From NCBI GenBank assembly GCA_024405215.1, contig JAKSPB010000027.1:1-39716 (forward strand): a stretch of 39,716 nucleotides of DNA, read 5' to 3'. The notes under the pieces are model-generated. The model was not told the origin of the DNA and did not search any database. It saw only the letters and a list, made by a program, of their open reading frames with translations. Both the position numbers and the translations under genes were made by a program. Source of the DNA: Lentisphaeria bacterium. GTDB lineage: Bacteria; Verrucomicrobiota; Lentisphaeria; Oligosphaerales; Oligosphaeraceae. Below are positions 20,076 through 28,549 of this stretch, in pieces (the first letter of the stretch is position 1; each line of letters starts with the position of its first letter).

Positions 20076-20936
20076 CTACTTCTGCTGCAACTTGGCGACA
20101 ATCTCCTGGAAGGCCTTCGCCGTAGCCGAATTGGCATAGCGCTGCACGAAGGGCTCTCCTGCGTCGCCGCCTGCGCAGATTTGCGGATCAATGGGCAACC
20201 GTCCAAGGAACGGCACGCCGTATTGCTTTGCCAGCGCCTCGCCTGCGCCAGAAGAGAAGATCTGCGTCACTTCGCCGCAATGCGGGCAGACGAAACCGCT
20301 CATGTTCTCCACGATGCCCAGCACGGGGAAGGAGAGCTGGGAACAGAAGTTCAAGGACTTGCTCACATCCGTCGCAGAGACCTGCTGCGGAGTGGTGACC
20401 ACCACGGCGCCGTCCGCCCGGGGCAGAAGCTGGCAGACCGAAAGAGGTTCGTCACCGGTGCCGGGAGGAGTGTCGATGACCAGCGCATCCAGTTCGCCCC
20501 AGGCGACATCGCCCAAAAGCTGCTTGATGACGCCGTGCTTCATTGCCCCGCGCCAGACCACGGCCTGGTCCTGGTCCCGGAGCGTGAACCCGATGGACAT
20601 CACCTTCAGGTTGTTATCCAGGGGAACGGGCATGATCTTCTCGTTCTCGTCACCATAAAGGGGAGAGCCTTCCAGGCCGAGCATCTTGGGAATGCTGGGA
20701 CCGTGGAAATCCACGTCCAGCAACCCGACCTGCTTGTCTTCCATGGCCAGCGCCATGGCCAGATTCGCCGCTACCGTGCTCTTGCCAACACCGCCCTTGC
20801 CCGATAGAACAAGATAGATATGTTTCACACCCTGCAGGTTGTCATGCACCTGACGTTTGTCCTCGTGACACTTGCCCCCGCAGCTTTCGCAGCTCTTTCC
20901 GCTGGGGCACTGGGATTTTTCCTGATTCTCTGACAT
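20076..20936 (-). CDS. Mrp/ApbC-type Fe-S cluster carrier ATPase
   Basis: 286 residues from ATG 20936, chosen because the longer frame would add a hydrophobic stretch foreign to the family. N-terminus has a Cys cluster CPSGKSCESCGGKC (Cys10, 16, 19, 23), similar to NBP35-type proteins. Deviant Walker A is SGKGGVGKS (45-53), with LLDVDFHGPSIPKMLG, VIDTPPGTGDEPLS and TTPQQVSATDV as in Mrp. The bridging cluster-binding CPHC is in MSGFVCPHCGE. It assembles and transfers 4Fe-4S clusters to apoproteins. First gene of the minus-strand operon ending at pyrF. Divergent from the HAD gene. The bacterial MIP18-type N-terminal domain is absent, closer to the archaeal/NBP35 layout. Confidence 0.92.
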   Translation of the reverse strand: MSENQEKSQCPSGKSCESCGGKCHEDKRQVHDNLQGVKHIYLVLSGKGGVGKSTVAANLAMALAMEDKQVGLLDVDFHGPSIPKMLGLEGSPLYGDENEKIMPVPLDNNLKVMSIGFTLRDQDQAVVWRGAMKHGVIKQLLGDVAWGELDALVIDTPPGTGDEPLSVCQLLPRADGAVVVTTPQQVSATDVSKSLNFCSQLSFPVLGIVENMSGFVCPHCGEVTQIFSSGAGEALAKQYGVPFLGRLPIDPQICAGGDAGEPFVQRYANSATAKAFQEIVAKLQQK

Positions 20937-21086
20937 CTTTTCCAAAACACAAAATTCAGTTGCCCTGCCATCAACAAGGCAGTTCGTCCGCAAATATATT
21001 ATGAAAAGTAAAATTGCAAGCCCGAACCGGAACGATTTCCTCACTATCTTTCCATTTTCTTCTTAAAAAGACGAAATTTTCCTGAA

Positions 21087-21773
21087 ATGTCCGAAATTTT
21101 CCATTTTCGTGCCGCCATCTTTGATTTGGACGGAACCTTGTTGAACACTCTTCCCGGCATCCAGACGAGCGCCAACCTCATGCTGAAAGACTATGAACTG
21201 GCGAATGTCGGCCCGGCGGAGATCCGCCGTTTCGTCGGCGATGGCGCCACCATGTTGGTGACACGCCTCTTGGAACACGCAAATGGCGGAAAAGTTCCTG
21301 TTCCAGAAGCCCTGGAGAGATATCTTTCCCATTTTCACAGGCACTGTCTGGACGACATTGCCCCCTATCCCGGCATTCCGGAATTATTGAATTTCCTGCA
21401 TTCCCAGAACATTCCGGTGGCTGTATGCACCAACAAGCCACAGGACCTGGCAGAAATCAACATCCACGCCTGCTTTCCCGATAACAGTTTCCTGCATATT
21501 CTTGGAGACAGCCCCGACCATCCCAAGAAGCCCGCGCCGGATGGCGCGCTGCGCCTGGCGCAGGCCATGCAGGCAACGCCGTCACAGTGCCTATACATCG
21601 GCGACACCAACACCGACATGAGGACCGGCCAGGCGGCAGGGATGTTCACCGTAGGGGCAGCCTGGGGCTTCCGGAGCCGCAATGAACTCGCCGCCTTCCG
21701 CCCGGACTATCTGGCGGAAACGCCCGACCAACTTCTGAATTATCTATCCAAGACGATGCAGAACGAAAACTAG
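21087..21773 (+). CDS. gph: HAD-family phosphatase, phosphoglycolate phosphatase-like
   Basis: 228 residues. HAD motif I FDLDGTLLNT (Asp13, Asp15), motif II VCTNKP, motif III Lys in HPKKPAPDGAL and motif IV YIGDTNTDMRTGQAAG, with an alpha-helical cap from about 20 to 90 as in Gph. Gph hydrolyses 2-phosphoglycolate, which arises from DNA repair and oxygenase reactions. The exact substrate cannot be read from sequence, since the subfamily also includes pyrophosphatases and other sugar phosphatases. The start lies in a small direct repeat (CGAAATTTTCC at 21072-21082 and 21092-21102), 151 bases from the divergent mrp gene. Confidence 0.82.
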   Translation: MSEIFHFRAAIFDLDGTLLNTLPGIQTSANLMLKDYELANVGPAEIRRFVGDGATMLVTRLLEHANGGKVPVPEALERYLSHFHRHCLDDIAPYPGIPELLNFLHSQNIPVAVCTNKPQDLAEINIHACFPDNSFLHILGDSPDHPKKPAPDGALRLAQAMQATPSQCLYIGDTNTDMRTGQAAGMFTVGAAWGFRSRNELAAFRPDYLAETPDQLLNYLSKTMQNEN

Positions 21774-21810
21774 ACAAAAGGAAAGACGGAAGGCAAAACC
21801 AAATAACAAC

Positions 21811-21847
21811 AAAAAAATCCTTCGGCGGGAACCACCGAAGGATCTTT
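21811..21847. terminator. bidirectional terminator between gph and the floA operon
   Basis: Stem ATCCTTCGG (21817-21825) and CCGAAGGAT (21835-21843), nine-base loop, with A7 on the left and CTTTT on the right, so it serves both convergent transcripts. Confidence 0.82.
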
Positions 21848-21900
21848 TGATTATTTTACCTGTTTTGTGTATTTTGCGCTCGCCGCGGCAAGCGGAATGG

Positions 21901-22641
21901 CTATTCCATTCGGCGCAGGCTCAAGGGCTTGTCCAGGATTTCCTTCATGACCAGCGCTTTTGCCAGCCCCTTTTGTCCCCGGGGGACGACTTCCGCCAGC
22001 CATGCGGCACGCTCACGCTCCAACTTTATTTTGCGGGCCAGGCCAGGCGTAGGCTCGGCATGCGTGGTGGCGATATGGCCGTCGGCATGTTCCGCAACTC
22101 CGGAATGAAGCTGCGGAGAGACCTCCGGCTTCAGCGGATCAGCAGCGATGTGCTCCTGGGAATGCCGGATGGCAGGCGAGGTCCTGCCCACCATGGGCGA
22201 TTGATGCGGTTCGGGAATCGGCGCCGCATAGGACTCCCCGGCATGTTCGTCCAGACGGTTGTGCGCAGAAGCCTTCTGAAGTTCTTCCGCAGCCTTTTCC
22301 TCCTTCTCCTGCTCCATGCTTTCCCGGACGCCTTCCATCATGACGAGGATGTCTTTGACGGAAAGACCGCACTTTTCCATGTAGTCGATCATTGACGGCG
22401 GAAGCATCACCTGGTCCAGGGGATAGCCCTCCTGGCAGCTCTTCTCCAAAAACTTGCGAATCATTTTTTGAAGTGCGGCCACCGAGGGAGCGCCAGCCCG
22501 TGTACGACGATTTCCCGGCTGCCGCCCGCCATGTGGGGAACGACGATTCGAAGTCGTCTTCCCACCGTTGCGGGAGCGAATGAGCCGTGGAATCACATTC
22601 ACGCAGACGATAATGATGATGAAAAGGACAACAGAGCTCAT
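21901..22641 (-). CDS. membrane-anchored protein of unknown function, downstream of floA
   Basis: 246 residues that I do not recognise as a named family. An N-terminal TM anchor (SSVVLFIIIIVCVNVIPRL) is followed by a basic, Arg-rich linker, a helical part (VAALQKMIRKFLEKS, MIDYMEKCGLSVKDILVMMEG), a Glu/Lys-rich segment and a His/Pro/Ala-rich low-complexity region (about 130-200). A conserved-looking end reads RAAWLAEVVPRGQKGLAKALVMKEIL; similar RQAIVMSEIL-type tails close other envelope proteins in this group of bacteria. It begins six bases after floA, where many genomes instead have nfeD. A scaffold or partner for FloA membrane domains is a guess from position only. Confidence 0.65.
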   Translation of the reverse strand: MSSVVLFIIIIVCVNVIPRLIRSRNGGKTTSNRRSPHGGRQPGNRRTRAGAPSVAALQKMIRKFLEKSCQEGYPLDQVMLPPSMIDYMEKCGLSVKDILVMMEGVRESMEQEKEEKAAEELQKASAHNRLDEHAGESYAAPIPEPHQSPMVGRTSPAIRHSQEHIAADPLKPEVSPQLHSGVAEHADGHIATTHAEPTPGLARKIKLERERAAWLAEVVPRGQKGLAKALVMKEILDKPLSLRRME

Positions 22642-22647
22642 TTCAGA

Positions 22648-23637
22648 TTACTGCTGAACCTGGTCATCACCGGCGATATTCCGGCGCATGTCAGTGTCGG
22701 ACTTCAGGTTCTCCAGGCGATAGTAGTCCATCACGCCCAGTTTGCCGTTGCGCAGAGCCTCGGCCATGGCCATGGGAACCTGCGCCTGCGCGGCCACGAC
22801 CTGCGCCTGCATCTCCTGGACCTTCGCCTTCATCTCCTGCTCGCTGGCGACGGCGGCGGCGCGGCGGACTTCCGCCGTGGCCTGGGCAACGCGGCGGTCG
22901 GCCTCGGCCTGGTCGGCCTGCAGGCGTGCGCCGATGTTGTCGCCTACGTCAACGTCGGCGATGTCGATGGAAAGAATCTCGAAGGCCGTTCCGCTGTCCA
23001 GTCCCTTCTCCAGCAGACGCTGGGAGATGTTGTCGGGATTCTCCAGGACGGCGGAATAGGAGGCGCTGGAACCGATGGTGGTCACAATGCCTTCGCCGAC
23101 ACGGGCGATGATGGTGTCCTCCGTGGCGCCGCCGACCAGGCGTTCCAGATTGGTGCGGACTGTGACACGGGCGCGGACCTTGACCTGGATTCCGTCCTTG
23201 GCCACGGCGTCCAGCGTGTCATGGTCAGTGCCTTTCTTGGGGCAGTCGATGACCCGGGGATTGACGCTGGTGCGCACGGCCTCCAGCACGTCGCGTCCCG
23301 CCAGGTCGATGGCTGCCGCCTGCCGGAAGGAGAGTCCAATGGAAGCCTTGTCGGCGGCCACCAGCGCATTGACCACGCGTTCCACATTTCCGTGGGCCAT
23401 GTAGTGGCTTTCCAGTTCATCGGTAGTGATGGTGGTCAGCCCGGCCTTCCGCAACTGAATGTAGGAACGGACGATCAGCGCGGAAGGAACATGGCGGAGT
23501 GTCATCATCAGCAGTCGCCAGAAGGAGATGTGCGCTCCGGAAGCCTGCGCCTGCAACCAGGTACCGAAGTAGTTGATCATGACGACGACGACGATGAAAC
23601 AGACGAAAATCAGAAGACCAAGAAGCAAAGACACCAT
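22648..23637 (-). CDS. floA: flotillin-like protein FloA
   Basis: 329 residues, as in Bacillus FloA (YqfA; 331 residues, former UPF0365). An N-terminal hydrophobic hairpin ([20 protein letters not shown]) is followed by the SPFH-like domain ([39 protein letters not shown]-like [34 protein letters not shown]). It continues with [27 protein letters not shown] and an Ala/Glu/Gln-rich coiled coil (about 235-300). FloA forms mobile membrane assemblies that order lipids and secretion machinery. AGGAG seven bases upstream of ATG is a good site. It sits 35 bases after a secreted hydrolase gene and 6 bases before a membrane-anchored protein. No nfeD partner is present. Confidence 0.95.
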   Translation of the reverse strand: MVSLLLGLLIFVCFIVVVVMINYFGTWLQAQASGAHISFWRLLMMTLRHVPSALIVRSYIQLRKAGLTTITTDELESHYMAHGNVERVVNALVAADKASIGLSFRQAAAIDLAGRDVLEAVRTSVNPRVIDCPKKGTDHDTLDAVAKDGIQVKVRARVTVRTNLERLVGGATEDTIIARVGEGIVTTIGSSASYSAVLENPDNISQRLLEKGLDSGTAFEILSIDIADVDVGDNIGARLQADQAEADRRVAQATAEVRRAAAVASEQEMKAKVQEMQAQVVAAQAQVPMAMAEALRNGKLGVMDYYRLENLKSDTDMRRNIAGDDQVQQ

Positions 23638-23672
23638 TTTTTTCTCCTATGTATTTTATGGAACACAAAAAA

Positions 23673-25706
23673 CTATTTGACGGGGACCAGGACTTCGCCC
23701 CAGATGTCGTTTCCGCTGAAATGCCAGACGCCAGGCGAAGTCTCCTTGGCATGGCCATACAAGGACTTCATCGGCGGCATCCAGCGGGGAAGCCTGATCT
23801 CGCCGTCCACGTTCTCCGGACCGATGGACGCGACCATGACCATAGGCGTGCAATCGTCGTCAGTCAGGAAGACGGCCGCCTCCGCCTTTCCGCCCTTCAG
23901 CTGGATGTCCATCTCGGTGGGACCGTCCTTGGAAAGAATCCAGGGGGAGAGGTTCTTCAGCATGGTGGCCAGTTCCTTCGCCTCGTTCCAGTGCCACAGG
24001 AACTCCTCCCGTGTCTGGAGAGTCATCCCCTTGAAACGTTGCGGATCCTTGTAACCGCGCTTCAGGTCGAAGAAGGAGTAGTTGACAAAGCCGCGGGCGC
24101 CTCGGATCGCCTCCAGGAGGATGATTCCGCGCATCTGGTCGGGCCGGGGCTGGATCCACTCGTCAAAAAGCTCCGGGCAGTTGACCGCCTGGTATACCGC
24201 CCAGTTGAAAATCTGGGGCACGGCCCAGAAAGGCTGTCCGGAGAGCTTCGCCGCATCCAGCATCGCCACCGTGCGCTTGTTGTCGGAGACCTTCTGCTTC
24301 ATAATGGGATAGGGATCCACGCCAAGAACATCGCAGGTCGCCCCGAAGAACGGCGTCTCCAAGGCGTCGCAGAGCACGCCCCACACGGGATGGTAGGGAT
24401 CCAGCGCGTTGATCAGCTTCCGGCGGGCGCTCACCTTCTCCAGATCGGAGAGGGGGATCTCGTCGTTGTCGTACCAGGAGAGGATGGCGGGATGCTCCCG
24501 GAAGGCTGTCACCAGCTTGGCCACAAGTTCGTCCGAATTGCTGACTTCGTAGCTCTTCAAGGCATCCTTCAGCACCTCCTTGAAGCGCGGAAGCTCAAAG
24601 AAGTCCTTGACGCTGAAGATGACCTTGACGCCATGCTCGTCCAGCTCGTCCAGCACCCGTCGGATGTTCCCCAGGAAATCCTTGTCTTTCTCGCCTTTCA
24701 GGGCAAGGGCAGAACTGGCATACGGCATCAGGCAGTTGTAGTCGGAATCGTAGATGAGTTCCAGGTCGTCATCCTCGTTGACGCCGCCCATGTAGAGCCC
24801 GATGGGCAGATAGGGCTTGCCGTCCACGATGGTGCGGCCGTATTCGTCAATGAAGGCGGCGCCTTTGGGGAGCGTCTCCCGCGCCTCGTCCACCACATCC
24901 AGCCACCCCTCCGCCTTGGCACCAGTGGGAACGTCCAGCGCATCCAGCAGTTCCGCCCGATAGGCCAGCTTGCCGGGAGACAATTCCGGAGTCGGGAAGA
25001 CCGCCAGGATGCCTTTCACCGGCGCGATGAAACCGTAGTCCTTTTCCTGTGCGTCCGTCATGGTCAAACGGACCTTCATCCCCTTGAAAGAATCATCATC
25101 CTTGACGGTATTGCCCAGCTTGCCGACGCAGAAACGGAAAAGTCCGTCCTTCGCCTTGATGCGTCCCTGGACGGGATAGACCATCTGCAAAGAGGCTTCG
25201 CGCTGGATTGGCTCCACCGCGATGTTGTCAAAATAGGCAGTGCCGTAGGCGGTCTTTTCCAGATAAGCGAGAACATGGGCCTTCACGCATCCTTCGGGAA
25301 TGACCAGATTGACCTCTACGAAAAGCCAGTCCTCCGTGCCGTTGGGCCCTTGTTTGTATGCGCCGCCAAGCCATTCTCCCTTTTCATTGAAATATTCCAC
25401 GGCGACGGAAGTCTTTCCATCCACCACGCCATCCGCCTTGATCATGGCGCTCAGCCGGTAGGCCTTGCCCACCTCCAGGCCTTTTAGGTCCTGGGAAGAA
25501 TAGCGGTAGGGCATACCCTGGGTGCGAACCACCTTCAGGCCGCCGTTGCCATTGAAGCCGAAGCCGCGGGCGATCTCCGCGCCGGGAATCAGTTTCCAGC
25601 CATCCTCGCCATCCTCAAAACTACCATTCCCCACAAAATTCTCTGCGGCAACCAGCGATGCCATCATAAGGGAGAAAGCCAGCAGAAACGCAAATGTTTT
25701 TTTCAT
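23673..25706 (-). CDS. secreted glycoside-hydrolase-like protein with N-terminal CBM-like domain
   Basis: 677 residues from ATG 25706 (GGTGG five to nine bases upstream). Signal peptide MKKTFAFLLAFSLMMASLVAA. Residues about 22-165 look like a carbohydrate-binding jelly roll (CBM4/9-like): NFVGNGSFEDGEDGWKL, KAYRLSAMIKADG, EGCVKAHVLAYLEKTAYGTAYFDNIAVEP. After a beta-rich linker comes a TIM-barrel-like domain beginning GRTIVDGKPYLPIGLYMGG, with HPAILSWYDNDEIP, where the acids are placed as in GH-A clan-like enzymes, and DVLGVDPYPI. A C-terminal beta domain has AAVFLTDDD and VNVDG-type strands. I cannot assign a CAZy family. Secretion and the CBM-like domain suggest extracellular glycan work. 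First gene of a possible operon with floA. Confidence 0.75.
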   Translation of the reverse strand: MKKTFAFLLAFSLMMASLVAAENFVGNGSFEDGEDGWKLIPGAEIARGFGFNGNGGLKVVRTQGMPYRYSSQDLKGLEVGKAYRLSAMIKADGVVDGKTSVAVEYFNEKGEWLGGAYKQGPNGTEDWLFVEVNLVIPEGCVKAHVLAYLEKTAYGTAYFDNIAVEPIQREASLQMVYPVQGRIKAKDGLFRFCVGKLGNTVKDDDSFKGMKVRLTMTDAQEKDYGFIAPVKGILAVFPTPELSPGKLAYRAELLDALDVPTGAKAEGWLDVVDEARETLPKGAAFIDEYGRTIVDGKPYLPIGLYMGGVNEDDDLELIYDSDYNCLMPYASSALALKGEKDKDFLGNIRRVLDELDEHGVKVIFSVKDFFELPRFKEVLKDALKSYEVSNSDELVAKLVTAFREHPAILSWYDNDEIPLSDLEKVSARRKLINALDPYHPVWGVLCDALETPFFGATCDVLGVDPYPIMKQKVSDNKRTVAMLDAAKLSGQPFWAVPQIFNWAVYQAVNCPELFDEWIQPRPDQMRGIILLEAIRGARGFVNYSFFDLKRGYKDPQRFKGMTLQTREEFLWHWNEAKELATMLKNLSPWILSKDGPTEMDIQLKGGKAEAAVFLTDDDCTPMVMVASIGPENVDGEIRLPRWMPPMKSLYGHAKETSPGVWHFSGNDIWGEVLVPVK

Positions 25707-25854
25707 GTCAGCCACCTTTTTTCGACCATGAATGCCATTCAGCCTAAAAGAGACTCCCTTCTGGAACCTCATCACGGAATAGAACCATATTGTATCACCA
25801 AATCCATGTTTTGCCGTATCAACCAAGCAAAATCAGGCAGTCTGGAGTTTTTCC

Positions 25855-26664
25855 CTAAAAGATGTCTATCCCGAATTGCCGGGGAGCAGTTTGGCGTCGG
25901 TAGGCGACTGCAGGAATCCCGAAGAGAAGCACTGCGGCTATTCCGTAGCCTTTGGGAATGCCCAGACGTTTCCGGAGAGACGGGACCCACTTCAAGGCGT
26001 GAACAGCAAATCCGCTCCAGCAGGTCCCGATATTCAGCGATTGGGCAAGCAGATCAAAGTAGCTAAGTGCAATCCAGGGATCGGCTTCCCGGCACGGAGA
26101 TTTCTTGTTCGCCGATACCACGATCATGTGCGGGGTGTTTCGGAAAACCACATCGGCGCCGTTTGCCACCTCATCCATGTAGCGCTTGAATTTGGGATAG
26201 AAGAGTCCAAGAATGCCCGTCTTGATGAAGAAACGGAGCGTCTCCTGCATTTTCTTGCGGAAGAAGGACATTTCCTCTTTGTGCCGAATCACCGTAAAAT
26301 GAAGGTTGTGCACATTGCATCCCGTAGGCGTCCACGCCAGAGAATCCAGCAAAGCCCGCAAGCTCTTCTCGTCGATATCTTCATCTTTGAACTGACGGAC
26401 GCTTCTCCGCTGGCGAAGCAGGTTGCCCAGTTGTTCTGGCGCAGGAAGCGGACCGACCATTCCGCATTCCCCCGCAGTCACACCATGGCAATTCACGGCT
26501 TCCGCGGGACATACCGCAAGACAATGCTGGCAATTCAGACAGTATGGCTCATTCTCCGGAAGCATCGCAGGAAAACCATCCGCCTGAATGGTCAAAACCT
26601 TGACAATGCAATCCTTGACGCAGGCCTCGCATTTGATGCACTTGCTCTTATCGATAATGACCAC
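25855..26664 (-). CDS. ferredoxin-nitroreductase fusion protein
   Basis: 269 residues. The N-terminus has two 4Fe-4S motifs: Cys9/12/15/19 (CIKCEACVKDC) and Cys42/45/48/52 (CLNCQHCLAVCP). The rest is a flavin nitroreductase fold: LLRQRRSVRQFKDEDI (FMN phosphate contact), WTPTGCNVHNLHFTVI, DPWIALSYFDLLAQSLNIGTCW and the final GIAAVLLFGIP. Such fusions carry electrons from ferredoxin to FMN for reduction of enones, quinones or similar substrates. Start GTG/ATG region overlaps the epimerase-like gene by 17 bases, so it is the last gene of the seven-gene operon. A role in reducing a double bond or quinone-like intermediate of the operon product is inferred. Confidence 0.88.
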   Translation of the reverse strand: MVIIDKSKCIKCEACVKDCIVKVLTIQADGFPAMLPENEPYCLNCQHCLAVCPAEAVNCHGVTAGECGMVGPLPAPEQLGNLLRQRRSVRQFKDEDIDEKSLRALLDSLAWTPTGCNVHNLHFTVIRHKEEMSFFRKKMQETLRFFIKTGILGLFYPKFKRYMDEVANGADVVFRNTPHMIVVSANKKSPCREADPWIALSYFDLLAQSLNIGTCWSGFAVHALKWVPSLRKRLGIPKGYGIAAVLLFGIPAVAYRRQTAPRQFGIDIF

Positions 26665-27613
26665 AGGAAAACTCCTTCAAATTGGCAGCCTTGAACCAGT
26701 CGAGCATCCGCCGGTTGCTGAAATCCAGATTGTGAATGATGGTATCCAGAGAATAAAGCGTCGGATCAAAAAGCGGTTCCCGGCGAGAGAGATGCGTTGA
26801 CAACCAGGCCAGCGGCCATACGGTCGCCGTTGGCAGGCAGCATTCACGAAGTCTCTTGCCCTCCAGGAATTCCCGCGCAATCTCCCGGTAATACTGCCGG
26901 AGCGTCGTGAACTTGCTGTCCAGAACCGTAACGCCCTGCCCCGAAGCCTCAGGAAGAATCATCGCGGCATGCAACGCACGGCAGACATTCTCCACATGCG
27001 CCAACGGCCAGCGGTTCTCCCCTTTCCATTTGCCGAAGTGAAACAGCAAAGGCGACTTCCGGAGATAGTCGATTGTTCGCGGCGTGATTGTCGTATCGCC
27101 GTTGCCAAAGACCACGCAAGGGCGCACGCAGGAAAAGCGCTCTGGCGCAAGGTTCGCCGCCAGCCATTTTTCCGACTGGATCTTGTATTTCGGATAGGGA
27201 TTGCTCACGGCTTCGTCAAATGGCAATTCCTCCTCTGATTCTCCATGAAAATCATGCAAGCCATAGACATCCGCTGTGGACAAGTAAACAAAACGCCTCA
27301 CGCCATGCGTGACTGCCCGCGTCGCCAGTACTTTCGTCGCCTCGAAATTTTCCCGCCGGAACCATTCGTCTTTGCCTACGTCACTGGCCCTGGCCGCAAT
27401 ATGCAGGACGTAATCATACCGCTTTTCAAAAAGCGCCTCCAGGGAAACCGGGTCATCCAAATCCCCGGGAACCGCCTTCGCGCCGGATTTTTCAAAGCGC
27501 GGATTGACCTTGCGGTGAACCATCCCCGTGACATCGTATCCCTGGCGGACAAAATACTCTGCCGCGTTCGAGCCAATGTAACCGCCTGCCCCTGTAATCA
27601 GAATGCTTTGCAC
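26648..27613 (-). CDS. NAD(P)-dependent epimerase/dehydratase-fold reductase
   Basis: 321 residues, extended short-chain dehydrogenase. Cofactor site ITGAGGYIG (Gly8, Gly11, Gly14), HIAARASDVG, VYLSTADVYG (Ser112/Thr113) and the catalytic pair Tyr140-Lys144 (YPKYK), then RPCVVFGNGDTTI and H-V-ENVC as in 3-beta-HSD/GDP-sugar epimerase-like members. In Caulobacter the 3-ketosphinganine reductase CerR belongs to this same family, and the operon starts with a serine palmitoyltransferase-like gene; reduction of a keto-amino-lipid is therefore plausible. A nucleotide-sugar or steroid/terpenoid substrate cannot be excluded. It overlaps the nitroreductase gene by 17 bases and starts nine bases after the ThiL-like gene. 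Confidence 0.85.
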   Translation of the reverse strand: MQSILITGAGGYIGSNAAEYFVRQGYDVTGMVHRKVNPRFEKSGAKAVPGDLDDPVSLEALFEKRYDYVLHIAARASDVGKDEWFRRENFEATKVLATRAVTHGVRRFVYLSTADVYGLHDFHGESEEELPFDEAVSNPYPKYKIQSEKWLAANLAPERFSCVRPCVVFGNGDTTITPRTIDYLRKSPLLFHFGKWKGENRWPLAHVENVCRALHAAMILPEASGQGVTVLDSKFTTLRQYYREIAREFLEGKRLRECCLPTATVWPLAWLSTHLSRREPLFDPTLYSLDTIIHNLDFSNRRMLDWFKAANLKEFSCGHYR

Positions 27614-27622
27614 TGCCCTCTC

Positions 27623-28549
27623 CTACCTGAACAGCCCTTCCCAGTATTCCACAGTCGCCGCCAGCCATCTGTCGGCATCAATGCTCCGATAATCCGGCGG
27701 AGAAGCCTTCATTCGTCCCCGCTTTCCCTGATAGCAGACAAGGAACTCGTTTTCCTCTTGTTCACTGAAACACCCCGTTCCGACCTGGACTGCATTGGGA
27801 ACATTTGTCCCGGCGGGCATGGCGAAGAGCAACTCATACTCCCCGATTCCGCCTACCAGTGCCAACGCCGGTTCGACCTTGCCGGCAAACAAGGAAACAA
27901 CCTCTGGTGCCAACGCCAGCGAGGCATCGATTTCCAGGTGCATCCCCTGATTGGCGCGCCGGAAATTCTCCAGCGCATCAAAGAAGCCGCCACTGGAATC
28001 CGTCGCGAAAAGCGCTTCCGAAGGCACAGGCTGATTCAGGGAAAATTCCGGCAGGGACTGACTGGAAAAAAAAGCCGCATTTGCCCTGCCGAAGGGCGCA
28101 GATGCATACAAATCAAAGGAGATGCGTTTTGAGGAACGCCTCATGATCGGAACATCGGTAAAACCGATGGCAGTGCCAGTCCAATTCCAGACAGGCAACG
28201 TCCCCATGTCCCCCCCGAGGCATTTCGCGCCGTAGGCCTCCAGCACCTCCTGAATGCCAGACGCAACCTCTGCATAAAAAACGGTATCATGGCAAGCATC
28301 CGTGTTCCATGCCTGGAGAAGATACCGGGGAGAGGCGCCGCAGGCCAGGATGTCTGAACAGCAGGCTATGGCCATCTGGCGTCCCATCTGCTTCGGGGAC
28401 AAGCCATTGAAAAAGTCCTCCTGTTCAGAGAACGAATCCACGGAAACCAATTCCACGCCATTGCCGACTGGTATGATTTCCGCGTCCGCAAGGAACGGCT
28501 CGTTTCCATGAATCTTGGACAGGACTGAGATGAGTTGTGCTTCAAACAT
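27623..28549 (-). CDS. ThiL/AIR-synthase-fold protein, substrate unknown
   Basis: 308 residues with the PurM/ThiL/SelD ATP-grasp-like AIRS fold: LVSVDSF, QMGRQMAIACCSDILACGASP (SDILACGA 65-72, matching the SDIAAMGA motif of thiamine-phosphate kinase) and AKCLGGDMGTLPVW (GGD 112-114). The C-terminal half has LFATDSSGGFFDALENF and IGEYELLFAMP, as the D.SDGL and G.DYELLF motifs of ThiL. The N-terminal GDDAAV motif is changed to LADAEII, so it is probably not a normal thiamine-monophosphate kinase. No thiamine genes are nearby. It overlaps the lipid-kinase-like gene by eight bases. Phosphorylation or ATP-dependent activation of an operon intermediate is inferred. Confidence 0.75.
   Translation of the reverse strand: MFEAQLISVLSKIHGNEPFLADAEIIPVGNGVELVSVDSFSEQEDFFNGLSPKQMGRQMAIACCSDILACGASPRYLLQAWNTDACHDTVFYAEVASGIQEVLEAYGAKCLGGDMGTLPVWNWTGTAIGFTDVPIMRRSSKRISFDLYASAPFGRANAAFFSSQSLPEFSLNQPVPSEALFATDSSGGFFDALENFRRANQGMHLEIDASLALAPEVVSLFAGKVEPALALVGGIGEYELLFAMPAGTNVPNAVQVGTGCFSEQEENEFLVCYQGKRGRMKASPPDYRSIDADRWLAATVEYWEGLFR

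Noticed and set aside
21072-21102. direct repeat CGAAATTTTCC as operator of gph
   Set aside because: Second copy lies within the coding start, AT-rich chance repetition is likely; mentioned only in the gene entry.
22468-24054. 528-codon plus-strand open frame opposite floA
   Set aside because: Shadow frame; floA on the minus strand is unambiguous.
23649-25487. 612-codon plus-strand open frame opposite the secreted hydrolase
   Set aside because: Antisense to a gene with a clear signal peptide and domains; no family pattern of its own.
26648-27613. hopanoid-associated sugar epimerase (HpnA) with HpnH radical SAM
   Set aside because: The radical SAM protein lacks the HpnH layout, and no squalene-hopene cyclase or other hpn gene is present.
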